Shown one piece after another: positions 56,633 to 64,000 of a stretch of DNA of 64,000 nt. Every line of letters starts with the position of its first letter. The stretch's first letter is position 1. The translations under genes were made by a program, and so were the position numbers. Source of the stretch: an uncultured Rhodospirillaceae bacterium (GTDB lineage: Bacteria > Pseudomonadota > Alphaproteobacteria > Reyranellales > Reyranellaceae); NCBI GenBank assembly GCA_945952105.1, contig CAMFGZ010000021.1:34667-98666 (forward strand), in the 5' to 3' direction. A model generated the notes under the pieces. It worked only from the letters and a program-made list of their open reading frames with translations, was not told where the DNA came from and did no database searches.

Positions 56633-57513
56633 TCGGCATTTGCCGGCTTCAGGGCCCACCACAGCCCCGCAAGGACGCAGGCGAGTCCCAGCAGGGCGGC
56701 AATGGGCAGTGGTTCGCCGAGCAGCATCGTTCCGCCCAACGCTGCCGTCACGGGACCCAACCCGAGGAACATCGTCACCAGCGTCGGCGGCGCACTGCCC
56801 AGCGCATAGACCCAGAGGAAGAAGCCGACGCCGCTTGATATGCCGATGAAGAAGATGGCCGCCACCTCACCTGCGGTGAAGCGAGGCCAGGCGAGGAAGA
56901 AGCCTTCTGAAGCGGCTATGCCCGCCAGTGCAAGGACCGCCACGAACATGGCGAAGGCGGTCACATGCAGCGCAGAGTAGCGGGCGACATACGGTGCATA
57001 GAAAGTCGAACAGGCGGCACCGCAGAAGGCCGAGCCGAGCGCCGCCAAGGTGCCCAGCCATACCGATCCATGCTGTGGCTGTGCCGTCATCGCCGCCCCT
57101 CCCAGCGCAATCGATACGCCGGCGAAGGTCAGCAACGAACCTCCGACTTTGGCCGGCGTGAAGCGCTCGCGGCCGAGCAGCGCCGAGAGGATCATGGTCA
57201 TCAGCGGGAAGGTCGAAAACAGCAGCGAGGCGCGTGCCGCCGGTATGTGCTGCAGCGAGTAGTTCAACAACACCATCAGCGCCGCGAACTGGCCGATCCC
57301 AAGAAGTCCGATCGGCAGGAGATCGCGCGCGACAATGCGGCGCCACGGCCTGAGCCACAGCGCCGGCACGAGGCAGACCAGCCCGATGAGATAGCGCAGG
57401 AAGCCGAGCGAGCCCGGTCCGGCGGCGTCGACGACGTAGCGTGTCGCCACCATCGCGGCGCCGACCTGGATGCCGGTCCCGGCCGCGGCCCAGAGCGGGC
57501 CGGGGCGTCTCAC
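56629..57513 (-). CDS. EamA/DMT-family exporter
   Basis: A 294-residue inner-membrane protein with about ten hydrophobic segments in two EamA halves (VCLVPALWLRPW; LFSTFPLMTMILSALLGRE; TFAGVSIALGG; FFIGISSGVGFFLWVYALGS; LVTMFLGLGPVTAALGGTML). GTG 57513 overlaps the stop of the MarR-GNAT gene. DMT proteins export amino acids or drugs. Control by the coupled MarR domain is inferred. Confidence 0.88.
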   Translation of the reverse strand: MRRPGPLWAAAGTGIQVGAAMVATRYVVDAAGPGSLGFLRYLIGLVCLVPALWLRPWRRIVARDLLPIGLLGIGQFAALMVLLNYSLQHIPAARASLLFSTFPLMTMILSALLGRERFTPAKVGGSLLTFAGVSIALGGAAMTAQPQHGSVWLGTLAALGSAFCGAACSTFYAPYVARYSALHVTAFAMFVAVLALAGIAASEGFFLAWPRFTAGEVAAIFFIGISSGVGFFLWVYALGSAPPTLVTMFLGLGPVTAALGGTMLLGEPLPIAALLGLACVLAGLWWALKPANAD

Positions 57514-58439
57514 AGATCCAGGCTCCAGAATTGCCCAACCAGCTTCTTGCCGAAACTGTCGTGCTTCTCTTCCTTGACGAGCCGGAACCCGGCGGCGATG
57601 TAGATCTTGCGAGCCGATACGAGAATATCGTTGGTCCAGAGCATCAGCTTTTTGTAGCCCTTGGCGCGGGCGTCCTCGATGCAGGCCGCGACGAGGCTCT
57701 GGCCGATACCGAGGCCGCGCGCCGTCGACTCGACGTAGAGCATGCGCAACTGCCCGGTCGTCTTGCCCGCGCGCACGAGGAACACGGAACCCACGATTTC
57801 GCCGTTGCGCTCGGCGATCCAGCAATTGTCGGATTTCGGGTCGAACTTCTTGATGAACTTCGCCGAGATCTCCGCGAGCATCGCCTCGAAGGTGCCATCC
57901 CAGCCGAACTCGTTGGCATAGAGCTGCGTCTGCCGTCTGATGATCCAGCCCATGTCGCCGGGCCGGTGCGGCCGCAGGGTGAAGGGCACGCGCTTTTCCG
58001 GTGGCTCGTCGAGCAGCTTCTCGACCGTCTCCAGCGCCTTCACGAGCCTGTCCTGGCGTTCCACCGGCAGTTCGGCGAGCAGCCTCGCGATGTCCTGTCG
58101 CGACTGCTCGTTCATGGCGCCCCAGAGCTTCTGGCCTTTCTGCGTCAGCGTCAGCTCGGTCTGGCGCTTGTCCGCCTGCGAGCGCTTGCGCGCGATGCAT
58201 CCCCTCTTCTCCAGCCCCTGCAGCAGGCGGCTGACATAGCCCGGGTCGAGGCCGAGATCGCGGCACAGTTCCTGCGCCGTCGGCCGGTCGCGGTTGGCGA
58301 TCTCGTAGACCAGCCGCCCTTCCGGCAGGGTGAAGGGGCTGTGCAGGAGAGTCTCCTCCAGCACGCCGATGCGGCGGGTGTAGAAGCGTGAGAAACGACG
58401 CACCGCCTCGATGCGGGACGCGAGCGACGACGCGACCAT
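57510..58439 (-). CDS. MarR-GNAT fusion (HTH regulator with acetyltransferase)
   Basis: A 309-residue fusion. The MarR winged helix (about 1-150) has LVYEIANRDRPTAQELCRDL, LDPGYVSRLLQGLEKRG and ADKRQTELTLTQKG. The GNAT domain (about 158-309) has VGSVFLVRAGKTTGQLRMLY with VE and the acetyl-CoA loop ARGLGIGQSLV. The ATG overlaps an inverted repeat (58434-58468). It is translationally coupled to EamA. It probably represses its own operon and acetylates a ligand, but neither is proven. Confidence 0.9.
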   Translation of the reverse strand: MVASSLASRIEAVRRFSRFYTRRIGVLEETLLHSPFTLPEGRLVYEIANRDRPTAQELCRDLGLDPGYVSRLLQGLEKRGCIARKRSQADKRQTELTLTQKGQKLWGAMNEQSRQDIARLLAELPVERQDRLVKALETVEKLLDEPPEKRVPFTLRPHRPGDMGWIIRRQTQLYANEFGWDGTFEAMLAEISAKFIKKFDPKSDNCWIAERNGEIVGSVFLVRAGKTTGQLRMLYVESTARGLGIGQSLVAACIEDARAKGYKKLMLWTNDILVSARKIYIAAGFRLVKEEKHDSFGKKLVGQFWSLDL

Positions 58440-58491
58440 GGCAACCTCCCGAGAAGGTTGCCATGGTCAATCAATTAGTTGCTATCGTCAA
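58434..58491. promoter_or_regulatory. Operator array for the MarR-GNAT gene
   Basis: Three related sites: GACCATGGCAACCT (58434-58447) and its exact reverse complement AGGTTGCCATGGTC (58455-58468) with a 7-base spacer; then GTTGCCATGGTCAA (58457-58470) repeated as GTTGCTATCGTCAA (58478-58491), 21 bases apart, two turns of helix. The first arm contains the start codon of the gene. Such spacing suits a MarR dimer binding twice. The binder is inferred. Confidence 0.75.
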
Positions 58492-58572
58492 CTATATGGC
58501 CGTCGTCTCGACCGTCACGTCTTGCTGCGCGAAGCTTCGGTCCAGACGGCGGGAGAAATGAAATCCAAACTG

Positions 58573-58597
58573 AAAAAGGGCCGCCGCAGCGACCCTT
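58573..58597 (-). terminator. Rho-independent terminator of eno
   Basis: On the minus strand a 9-pair stem AAGGGTCGC/GCGGCCCTT (58576-58597, one G-U pair) with a four-base loop is followed by a TTTTT run (58573-58577). It lies 24 bases after the eno stop. Confidence 0.8.
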
Positions 58598-58620
58598 CGT
58601 CATTTCGTCTCCGTCGGCGT

Positions 58621-59898
58621 TCAGCCACGCAGGATCGACGTGCCGGCATAGCGCGCCTGGGTGCCGAGCTGCTCCTCGATGCGCAGCAGCTGATTGTATT
58701 TGGCGAGGCGGTCCGAGCGCGACAGCGAGCCGGTCTTGATCTGGCCGCAGTTGGTGGCGACGGCGAGATCGGCGATGGTGGCGTCCTCGGTCTCGCCCGA
58801 GCGGTGGGACATCACGGCGCCGTAGCTGGCGTTGCGCGCCATCGAGACGGCTTCCATCGTCTCGGTCAGCGTGCCGATCTGGTTCACCTTGACCAGGATC
58901 GCGTTCGCGAGCCCGTCCTTGATGCCCTGCTCCAGCCGCTTCGGGTTGGTGACGAACAGGTCGTCGCCGACCAGCTGGATCTTCTTGCCGAGCTTGTCGG
59001 TGATGGCCTTCCAGCCCTTCATGTCGTCCTCGGCCATGCCGTCCTCGATCGACACGATCGGGTAGCGCTTCACGAGATCGGCGTAGTAGTCGACCATGCC
59101 GGCGGCATCGAACGACTTGCCCTCGCCTTCCATCTCGTACTTGCCCTTCTTGAAGAACTCCGTCGAGGCCGGGTCGAGCGCCAGCATGACGTCCTCGCCA
59201 GGCTTGTATCCGGCCTTCTCGATCGCCTTCATGACGAAGGACAGCGCCTCGTCGGCCGTCGCGAGGTTCGGTGCGAATCCGCCCTCGTCGCCCACGTTGG
59301 TGTTGTGACCGGCATCGTGAAGCTGGCCGCGCAGCGCGTGGAAAACCTCCGCGCCCATGCGCAGCGCGTCGGCGAACCGATCCGCCTTCACCGGCATGAT
59401 CATGAATTCCTGGATATCGATCGGATTGTCGGCGTGCGCGCCGCCGTTGATGATGTTCATCAGCGGCACCGGCAGCACCGAAGCCTGGCTGCCACCGACA
59501 TAGCGGTAGAGCGGCAGGCCGCTTTCCATGGCAGCGGCCTTGGCGACGGCAAGAGAGACGCCGAGAATCGCGTTGGCACCGAGCCGGCCCTTGTTCGGGG
59601 TGCCGTCGAGCTCGATCAGCGCGCGGTCGATCTTGATCTGCTCCAGCGCGTCGAGGCCGGACAGCAGGTCCATGATCTCGCCGTTCACCGCGGCGACGGC
59701 CTTGAGAACGCCTTTGCCGCCGTAGCGCTTCTTGTCGCCGTCGCGCAGCTCGACGGCCTCGTGGGCGCCGGTCGATGCGCCGGACGGGACGGCCGCGCGG
59801 CCGATGGCGCCGCTGTCGAGTTCGACTTCGACCTCGACGGTGGGATTGCCACGGCTATCGAGGATTTCGCGGCCGCGGACTTCGGCTATGGCGCTCAT
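58621..59898 (-). CDS. eno: Enolase
   Basis: A 425-residue glycolytic enzyme (2-phosphoglycerate to PEP), also part of the degradosome in other bacteria. VRGREILDSRGNPTVEVEVE, VPSGASTGAHEAVELRDGD, Mg ligands in LALDPAS, SIEDGM and VGDDLFVTN, and catalytic Lys in LVKVNQIGTLTE; the C-terminal signature is MSHRSGETED. Single gene with its own terminator, divergent from nthA. Confidence 0.98.
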   Translation of the reverse strand: MSAIAEVRGREILDSRGNPTVEVEVELDSGAIGRAAVPSGASTGAHEAVELRDGDKKRYGGKGVLKAVAAVNGEIMDLLSGLDALEQIKIDRALIELDGTPNKGRLGANAILGVSLAVAKAAAMESGLPLYRYVGGSQASVLPVPLMNIINGGAHADNPIDIQEFMIMPVKADRFADALRMGAEVFHALRGQLHDAGHNTNVGDEGGFAPNLATADEALSFVMKAIEKAGYKPGEDVMLALDPASTEFFKKGKYEMEGEGKSFDAAGMVDYYADLVKRYPIVSIEDGMAEDDMKGWKAITDKLGKKIQLVGDDLFVTNPKRLEQGIKDGLANAILVKVNQIGTLTETMEAVSMARNASYGAVMSHRSGETEDATIADLAVATNCGQIKTGSLSRSDRLAKYNQLLRIEEQLGTQARYAGTSILRG

Positions 59899-60019
59899 GA
59901 GAAAAACTCCTGTTGGGCGGGCCTCTCTAGCCCGCGCGGACGGCGGGGAGCAAGTGACGCGATGGCGCGCATTTCCTATACTTCCGGGCCGGAAACGCCG
60001 CCGCCTGGGAGAAAACGAG

Positions 60020-60616
60020 ATGCCCGACCAGACCCATCACCACCAAGCCACCGCTTCCGTGGAAGCGCGGACCGACGCCATAGAGGCCGCGTTCCAGGAG
60101 CGCGGCATGGAGCCGGCCAACTTCATCCGCGAGTTCAAACACCTCGCCGAGGAGGAATGGGTCCCGGAGAACGGAGCGCGCGTCGTCGCCAAGGCCTGGA
60201 CGGACCCGGCGTTCCGCGAGCGCCTTTTCGCCAACGGCCGCGACGCCGTGGCCGAACTCGGCCTGTCGATGCCGCCGCATCACCGGCACCTGGTCGTGCT
60301 GGAGAACACGCCGAATGTCCACAACGTGATCTGCTGCACGCTCTGCTCGTGCACGGCCTTCTCGATCATCGGCCTGCCGCCGGACTGGTACAAGGATCTG
60401 GAATACCGCGCCCGGGTCGTGCGCCAGTCGCGCACCGTGCTGAAGGAGATGGGTCTCGACCTGCCGGCGGACATGGAGATCCGTGTGTGGGATACGACGG
60501 CCGACACCCGCTACATGGTGCTACCCGTTCGCCCCGCCGGCACCGACGGCTGGTCGGAGGAGAAGCTCGCGGGCCTCGTCACCAAGGACGCCATGATCGG
60601 CGTCTCGCGTCTCTAG
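60020..60616 (+). CDS. nthA: Nitrile hydratase alpha subunit, cobalt type
   Basis: A 198-residue subunit hydrating nitriles to amides. The metal claw is C106-T-L-C109-S-C111 (CTLCSC); Thr after the first Cys marks the cobalt form, Ser the iron form. A further Cys105 directly precedes the claw, and the usual YPW after it is replaced by TAFSIIGLPPDWYKD. ATG 60020 has GGGAGAAAA upstream. Thiocyanate hydrolase gamma subunits share the claw, but the adjacent beta gene favours nitrile hydratase. Confidence 0.93.
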   Translation: MPDQTHHHQATASVEARTDAIEAAFQERGMEPANFIREFKHLAEEEWVPENGARVVAKAWTDPAFRERLFANGRDAVAELGLSMPPHHRHLVVLENTPNVHNVICCTLCSCTAFSIIGLPPDWYKDLEYRARVVRQSRTVLKEMGLDLPADMEIRVWDTTADTRYMVLPVRPAGTDGWSEEKLAGLVTKDAMIGVSRL

Positions 60617-60630
60617 GAACGGGGGCGACC

Positions 60631-61248
60631 ATGGACGGCATGCACGATCTCGGCGGCAAGCAGGGCTTCGGCCGGGTCCGCTATTCGCTCCGCGCGGAGA
60701 CCTTTCATGAGCCGTGGGAGAAGCGCGTCAACGCGCTCTATTCGCTGGCGGTGAAGCTCGGCATCTTCAACATGGACGAATACCGCCATGCCATCGAGCG
60801 CATGGAGCCGCGACACTACCTGTCGGCCAGCTACTACGAGCGCTCGCTGACCAGCCTGGCGACGCTCTGCGTCGAGAAGGGCATCCTCACGCAGGAGGAG
60901 CTCGAGCGTCGCGCCCAGGGTGCCTTCCCCCTCTCCTCGCCCAGCGCCCCCGGCCGCGGCAACGTAGCCACCCGCCAGGCTCTGAAGGTCGGCGACAAAG
61001 TCACGGTGAAAACGGACTACGTGCCGGGCCATGTCCGCATGCCGGGTTATATCCGCGGCAAGAGCGGCGTCGTCGTCGGTGTCTCGCCCGCCTACCCGTT
61101 CCCCGACGCCCATGGCCACGGCATCGAGGCCGAGGACGAACCGACCTACGACGTCCGCTTCGATTCGCGCGACCTGTGGTCGGACACGGCCGACCAGGCG
61201 TTCGTCCATGTCGGCGTCTTCGAGAGCTATCTGGAGCGCGCAAAGTAG
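60631..61248 (+). CDS. nthB: Nitrile hydratase beta subunit
   Basis: A 205-residue subunit that completes the heterodimer. The family N-terminus MDGMHDLGGKQGFG and Arg52 (DEYRHAIERM), which contacts the oxidised cysteines in known structures, are present, as is the C-terminal SH3-like part (LKVGDKVTVKTDYVPGHVRM, FVHVGVFESYLE). It starts 14 bases after nthA. No activator gene (P14K/NhlE type) follows. Confidence 0.94.
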   Translation: MDGMHDLGGKQGFGRVRYSLRAETFHEPWEKRVNALYSLAVKLGIFNMDEYRHAIERMEPRHYLSASYYERSLTSLATLCVEKGILTQEELERRAQGAFPLSSPSAPGRGNVATRQALKVGDKVTVKTDYVPGHVRMPGYIRGKSGVVVGVSPAYPFPDAHGHGIEAEDEPTYDVRFDSRDLWSDTADQAFVHVGVFESYLERAK

Positions 61249-61252
61249 CGCA

Positions 61253-61621
61253 ATGCCTGCCGACCCGATCCGGCAGGTCCTCGATGCAAAGGCAGATGCA
61301 ATGGTGCGTCGGTCGGCTGATCCGCTGTCCGCGCTGCTGCATGACGACTTCGTCTACGTGAATGCCGGCGGCGTTCGCTTCGACAAGGCCGGCTACATCG
61401 AGACCTACTGCACGTCCGGCAAAGTCGTGTTCCTCGAACAGAAGATCGACGATCTTTCCGTCAGGACTTTTCCAGGCTTCGCCGTTGCGACCCTGCTTTT
61501 CCGCGACCGCTTCAGCGCGGGTGGCCGTGAAGTTCGGGCGACCTACCGCTCGCTCTGCGTGTTCGCCGAGACGGGCGGCCGGTGGTTGTGGGTCGCCGGT
61601 CAGACAATGCCAGCAAGCTAG
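61253..61621 (+). CDS. NTF2-like (DUF4440/SnoaL-type) protein
   Basis: A 122-residue protein with the cone-fold pattern: N-terminal helix MPADPIRQVLDAKADAMVRR, LLHDDFVYVNAGG, FDKAGYIETYCTS, then three beta strands ending in WLWVAGQTMPAS. It starts four bases after nthB and takes the place normally held by the nitrile hydratase activator, to which it shows no resemblance. The role is unknown. Confidence 0.8.
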   Translation: MPADPIRQVLDAKADAMVRRSADPLSALLHDDFVYVNAGGVRFDKAGYIETYCTSGKVVFLEQKIDDLSVRTFPGFAVATLLFRDRFSAGGREVRATYRSLCVFAETGGRWLWVAGQTMPAS

Positions 61622-61641
61622 GACAGGACGAAGCAGTCGAG

Positions 61642-61656
61642 CGCGCCACTGGAGTG
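61642..61656. repeat. Fragment of the 10.2-kb palindromic repeat
   Basis: The 15 bases CGCGCCACTGGAGTG match one arm of the hairpin at 10207-10221 exactly and then diverge. It sits 20 bases after the NTF2-like gene. The rest of the gap to 61767 shows no gene; GGAAGGAG at 61733-61740 and AAAGGGAG at 61755-61762 are purine-rich ribosome-binding candidates. Confidence 0.5.
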
Positions 61657-61767
61657 ACGGGGTCCGATGATCATTGTCCTCGACCTGCGTGCAGCAGTCC
61701 CCCCATTTGCGGCCTTCTTCCAACCGCCGTAAGGAAGGAGCAAATCAGAAATCAAAGGGAGTGAATC

Positions 61768-62772
61768 ATGAGACTTCTTCGTCGTGCCCTGCTGGCGAGC
61801 GCCGTTGCCGCCTCGGTGTGCCTGGCTTCAGTCTCGATTGCCGGGCTCGCGGCAGCGCAAGGCGCCTATCCGAACAAGCCGATCACGCTCGTCGTGCCGG
61901 CCGCGGCCGGCGGCCCGACCGACACGGTGGGGCGCCTGATCGCCGAATCGATGGGCAAGACCCTGGGGCAGACCGTCGTGGTCGAGAATGTCGGGGGCGC
62001 AGGCGGAACGATCGGCATGGCGAAAGTGGCCCGCGCGGCGCCCGACGGCTATACGATCGCCGTCTGGCACATCGCGCAGGCCACGGCTCCCGCGCTCTAT
62101 GACGGACTCAAGTACGACGTCGTGAGCGACTTCGATCATCTCGGCCGCATCACCGACGTGCCGATGACGCTGGTCTCCAAGGCAGGGCTGCCGCCGAAGG
62201 ACATCGCCGAGATCGTCGCCTGGATGAAAGCGAACCAGGGCAAGGCCACCTACGGCCACGCGGGGATCGGCTCGGCCTCGCATCTCTGCATGCTCATCCT
62301 GATGAAGGAACTCGGCATCAAGATGGAAGGTGTCGGCTATCGCGGCACGGGCCCGGCCATGAACGACCTGATCAGCGGCCAGTTCGACGTGATGTGCGAC
62401 CAGACGACCAACACGACCGGCCACATCAAGGAGGGCCGCATCAAGGGTTATGCCGTCACCACCAAGACCAAAGTCTCGTCTGTGCCCGACCTTCCGACCC
62501 TGGACGGCGGCCCCCTTCCTGGCTTCGAGGTTTCGGCCTGGCATGCGCTGTGGGCGCCCAAGGGATTGCCGAAGGACGTCACCGACAAGCTGGTGGCGGC
62601 GCTCAAGGTGGCGCTGAAGGATCCCAAGGTGGTCGAACGCTTTGCGGGCCTCGGCACCGAGCCCGTCGCCGAGGCGCAGGTGAGCCCCCAGGCGCTCAAG
62701 ACGTATCTCGAAGCGGAAGTGAAGCGCTGGGACGCCGTGATCAAGGCGGCCGGCGTCAAGGGCAGCAACTGA
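61768..62772 (+). CDS. Bug/TctC-family solute-binding protein
   Basis: A 334-residue periplasmic binding protein. The signal peptide runs MRLLRRALLASAVAASVCLA to AAAQ. Family motifs AYPNKPITLVVPAAAGGPTD and VGGAGGTIGMAKVARAAPDG are present. It precedes, by ten bases, a tartrate/D-malate dehydrogenase gene, which hints that its ligand is a C4 hydroxy acid. No TctAB membrane genes are adjacent. Confidence 0.93.
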   Translation: MRLLRRALLASAVAASVCLASVSIAGLAAAQGAYPNKPITLVVPAAAGGPTDTVGRLIAESMGKTLGQTVVVENVGGAGGTIGMAKVARAAPDGYTIAVWHIAQATAPALYDGLKYDVVSDFDHLGRITDVPMTLVSKAGLPPKDIAEIVAWMKANQGKATYGHAGIGSASHLCMLILMKELGIKMEGVGYRGTGPAMNDLISGQFDVMCDQTTNTTGHIKEGRIKGYAVTTKTKVSSVPDLPTLDGGPLPGFEVSAWHALWAPKGLPKDVTDKLVAALKVALKDPKVVERFAGLGTEPVAEAQVSPQALKTYLEAEVKRWDAVIKAAGVKGSN

Positions 62773-62782
62773 TCAGGAGACC

Positions 62783-63862
62783 ATGATGAAGACATACAGG
62801 ATCGCCGCCATTCCCGGCGACGGCATCGGCACCGAAGTCGTATCGGCGGGCGTCGAGGTGCTGGAGGCCATTGCAAAGCGCGAGGGCAGCTTCGCCTTCA
62901 AGATCGATCATTTCGACTGGGGCGGCGACTACTACAAGAAGCACGGCCGGATGATGGCGACGGATGGGCGAGAGCAGATCGCGAAGCACGACGCGATCCT
63001 GTTCGGATCGGCCGGGCATCCCGACATTCCCGATCACGTCACCCTGTGGGGCCTGCGCCTGGCGATCTGCCAGCCCTTCGACCAGTACGCCAATGTCCGG
63101 CCGACGCGTGTGCTGCCGGGAATCACTTCGCCGCTGCGCCACGTAAACGGCGGAGAACTCGACTGGGTGATCGTCCGCGAGAATTCCGAAGGGGAGTATT
63201 CCGGTGTCGGCGGACGCGTCCATCAGGGCTCGCCGATCGAGGCGGCGACCGACGTGGCAATGTTCACGCGCGCCGGCGTCGAACGCATCCTGCGTTTCGC
63301 CTTCAAGCTGGCACAGTCGCGGCCGCGCAAGCTCCTCACCGTCGTCACAAAGTCGAACGCCCAGCGTCATGCGATGGTGATGTGGGACGAGATCGCCAAC
63401 GAAGTCGCCGCCGACTTCAAGGACGTCACCTGGGACAAGATGCTGGTCGACGCCATGACAATGCGCATGGTGATGAAGCCGGGCAGCATCGACACGGTGG
63501 TGGCGACAAACCTGCACGCCGACATCCTTTCGGATCTCGCCGCCGCGCTGGCGGGCTCGCTCGGCATCGCGCCGACGGCGAACCTCAATCCCGAGCGTAC
63601 CTTCCCCTCGATGTTCGAGCCGATCCATGGCTCGGCTTTCGACATCATGGGCAAGGGCGTGGCCAATCCGGTCGGCACCTTCTGGTCCGCCGTGATGATG
63701 CTGGAGCACCTCGGCGAACCCGCCGCCGCCGGCCGCTTGATGAAAGCGATCGAACGCGTCACCGCCGACAAGCGCTTCCACACGCCGGATCTCGGCGGGT
63801 CCGCGAAGACGGCCGATGTCACGAAGGCCGTGATCGAGGCGATCCACGGGGAAAATACTTAA
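62783..63862 (+). CDS. ttuC: Tartrate dehydrogenase/D-malate decarboxylating dehydrogenase
   Basis: A 359-residue member of the isocitrate/isopropylmalate dehydrogenase family. LRLAICQPFDQYANVRPTRV matches TtuC/DmlA rather than LeuB. Further motifs are VIVRENSEGEYSGVGGRVHQ, VDAMTMRMVMKPGSIDTVVA with the metal Asp residues, and EPIHGSAFDI. It oxidises tartrate or D-malate with NAD. It starts at ATG 62783 (or 62786) behind CAGGAG, in an operon with the Bug protein. Confidence 0.9.
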   Translation: MMKTYRIAAIPGDGIGTEVVSAGVEVLEAIAKREGSFAFKIDHFDWGGDYYKKHGRMMATDGREQIAKHDAILFGSAGHPDIPDHVTLWGLRLAICQPFDQYANVRPTRVLPGITSPLRHVNGGELDWVIVRENSEGEYSGVGGRVHQGSPIEAATDVAMFTRAGVERILRFAFKLAQSRPRKLLTVVTKSNAQRHAMVMWDEIANEVAADFKDVTWDKMLVDAMTMRMVMKPGSIDTVVATNLHADILSDLAAALAGSLGIAPTANLNPERTFPSMFEPIHGSAFDIMGKGVANPVGTFWSAVMMLEHLGEPAAAGRLMKAIERVTADKRFHTPDLGGSAKTADVTKAVIEAIHGENT

Positions 63863-63882
63863 CGAAACGCGCTCAAATAAAA

Positions 63883-63973
63883 GCCGTCGTCTCGACCGAA
63901 GCGCCGAAGGCGCGTAGTGGAGAGACCCTCTCTCCACGAGTAGCTGGCTAGAGCGTTTCACGTTTTGACGTGA
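63883..63973. repeat. Dispersed hairpin repeat at window end
   Basis: A run of small palindromes after ttuC: GCGCC/GGCGC (63901-63913), an 8-pair stem GTGGAGAG/CTCTCCAC (63917-63937), and TCACGT/ACGTGA (63958-63973). The first 16 bases, GCCGTCGTCTCGACCG, recur at 58499-58514. This resembles REP-type dispersed repeats of Proteobacteria and may also end the ttuC transcript. It may continue past the window. Confidence 0.6.
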
Positions 63974-64000
63974 GCATATCCGGCGTTTTGGATGTAGTTG

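Overview
The window is chromosomal DNA from a GC-rich alphaproteobacterium. The best markers are the gene order dusB-ntrB-ntrC-ntrY-ntrX-dat-HAD-hfq-hflX, the operon pdhA-pdhB-pdhC-lpd-lipA-coq10 with a lipoyl domain on PdhB, a fused ispDF, and sdhE lying between recG and mfd. Three tripartite-tricarboxylate (Bug/TctC) binding proteins without membrane partners and a cobalt-type nitrile hydratase suggest a soil or plant-associated Rhodospirillales-like organism, perhaps near Reyranella. That placement is inference. No prophage, insertion sequence, CRISPR array or rRNA gene was seen.

1-10.1 kb: the end of an Fe-S assembly operon (sufS, partial, then sufU), a secreted DUF4139 protein, and the repair/assembly block recG, sdhE, mfd, closed by a TetR gene whose basic tail overlaps mfd antisense. 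10.2-15.4 kb: a translationally coupled SDR-MFS-DsbA operon, a second SDR, a D-threonine-aldolase-like PLP enzyme and a CYTH protein. 15.4-22.4 kb: a Bug protein paired with a TPP enzyme, an 873-residue TPR protein with a tiny membrane protein behind it, and a second Bug protein.

22.4-24.4 kb: a dmeRF nickel/cobalt efflux unit whose perfect operator overlaps its own start codon, a small secreted protein and tRNA-Ser(UGA). 24.4-35.2 kb: a secreted nuclease, then envelope genes mltB, rlpA and dac, running into tmk, holB, metG, tatD, an MBL hydrolase, an unknown exported protein flanked by AT-rich DNA, and mazG. 35.2-36.4 kb: an inositol-phosphatase-family gene behind a groES that has no groEL.

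36.4-55.9 kb: the conserved core. It holds hflX, hfq, a HAD phosphatase, a D-amino acid transaminase, the nitrogen two-component systems NtrYX and NtrBC, dusB, ispDF, cinA, and the pyruvate dehydrogenase/lipoate operon, ending at ftsB.

55.9-64 kb: accessory genes around eno. These are a GST, a MarR-GNAT fusion regulator coupled to an EamA exporter with tandem operators over its start codon, cobalt-type nitrile hydratase nthAB with an NTF2-like gene, and a Bug protein paired with a tartrate/D-malate dehydrogenase. The right end runs into dispersed hairpin repeats.

No gene-free stretch exceeds about 300 bases. The longer gaps (18053-18281, 21161-21380, 24949-25200, 55389-55586) hold promoters, hairpins or nothing recognisable. 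The most original observations are regulatory: the dmeR operator that doubles as translation start, the MarR-GNAT operator array, the lone groES with a near-consensus promoter, and an NtrX with a broken Walker B motif.
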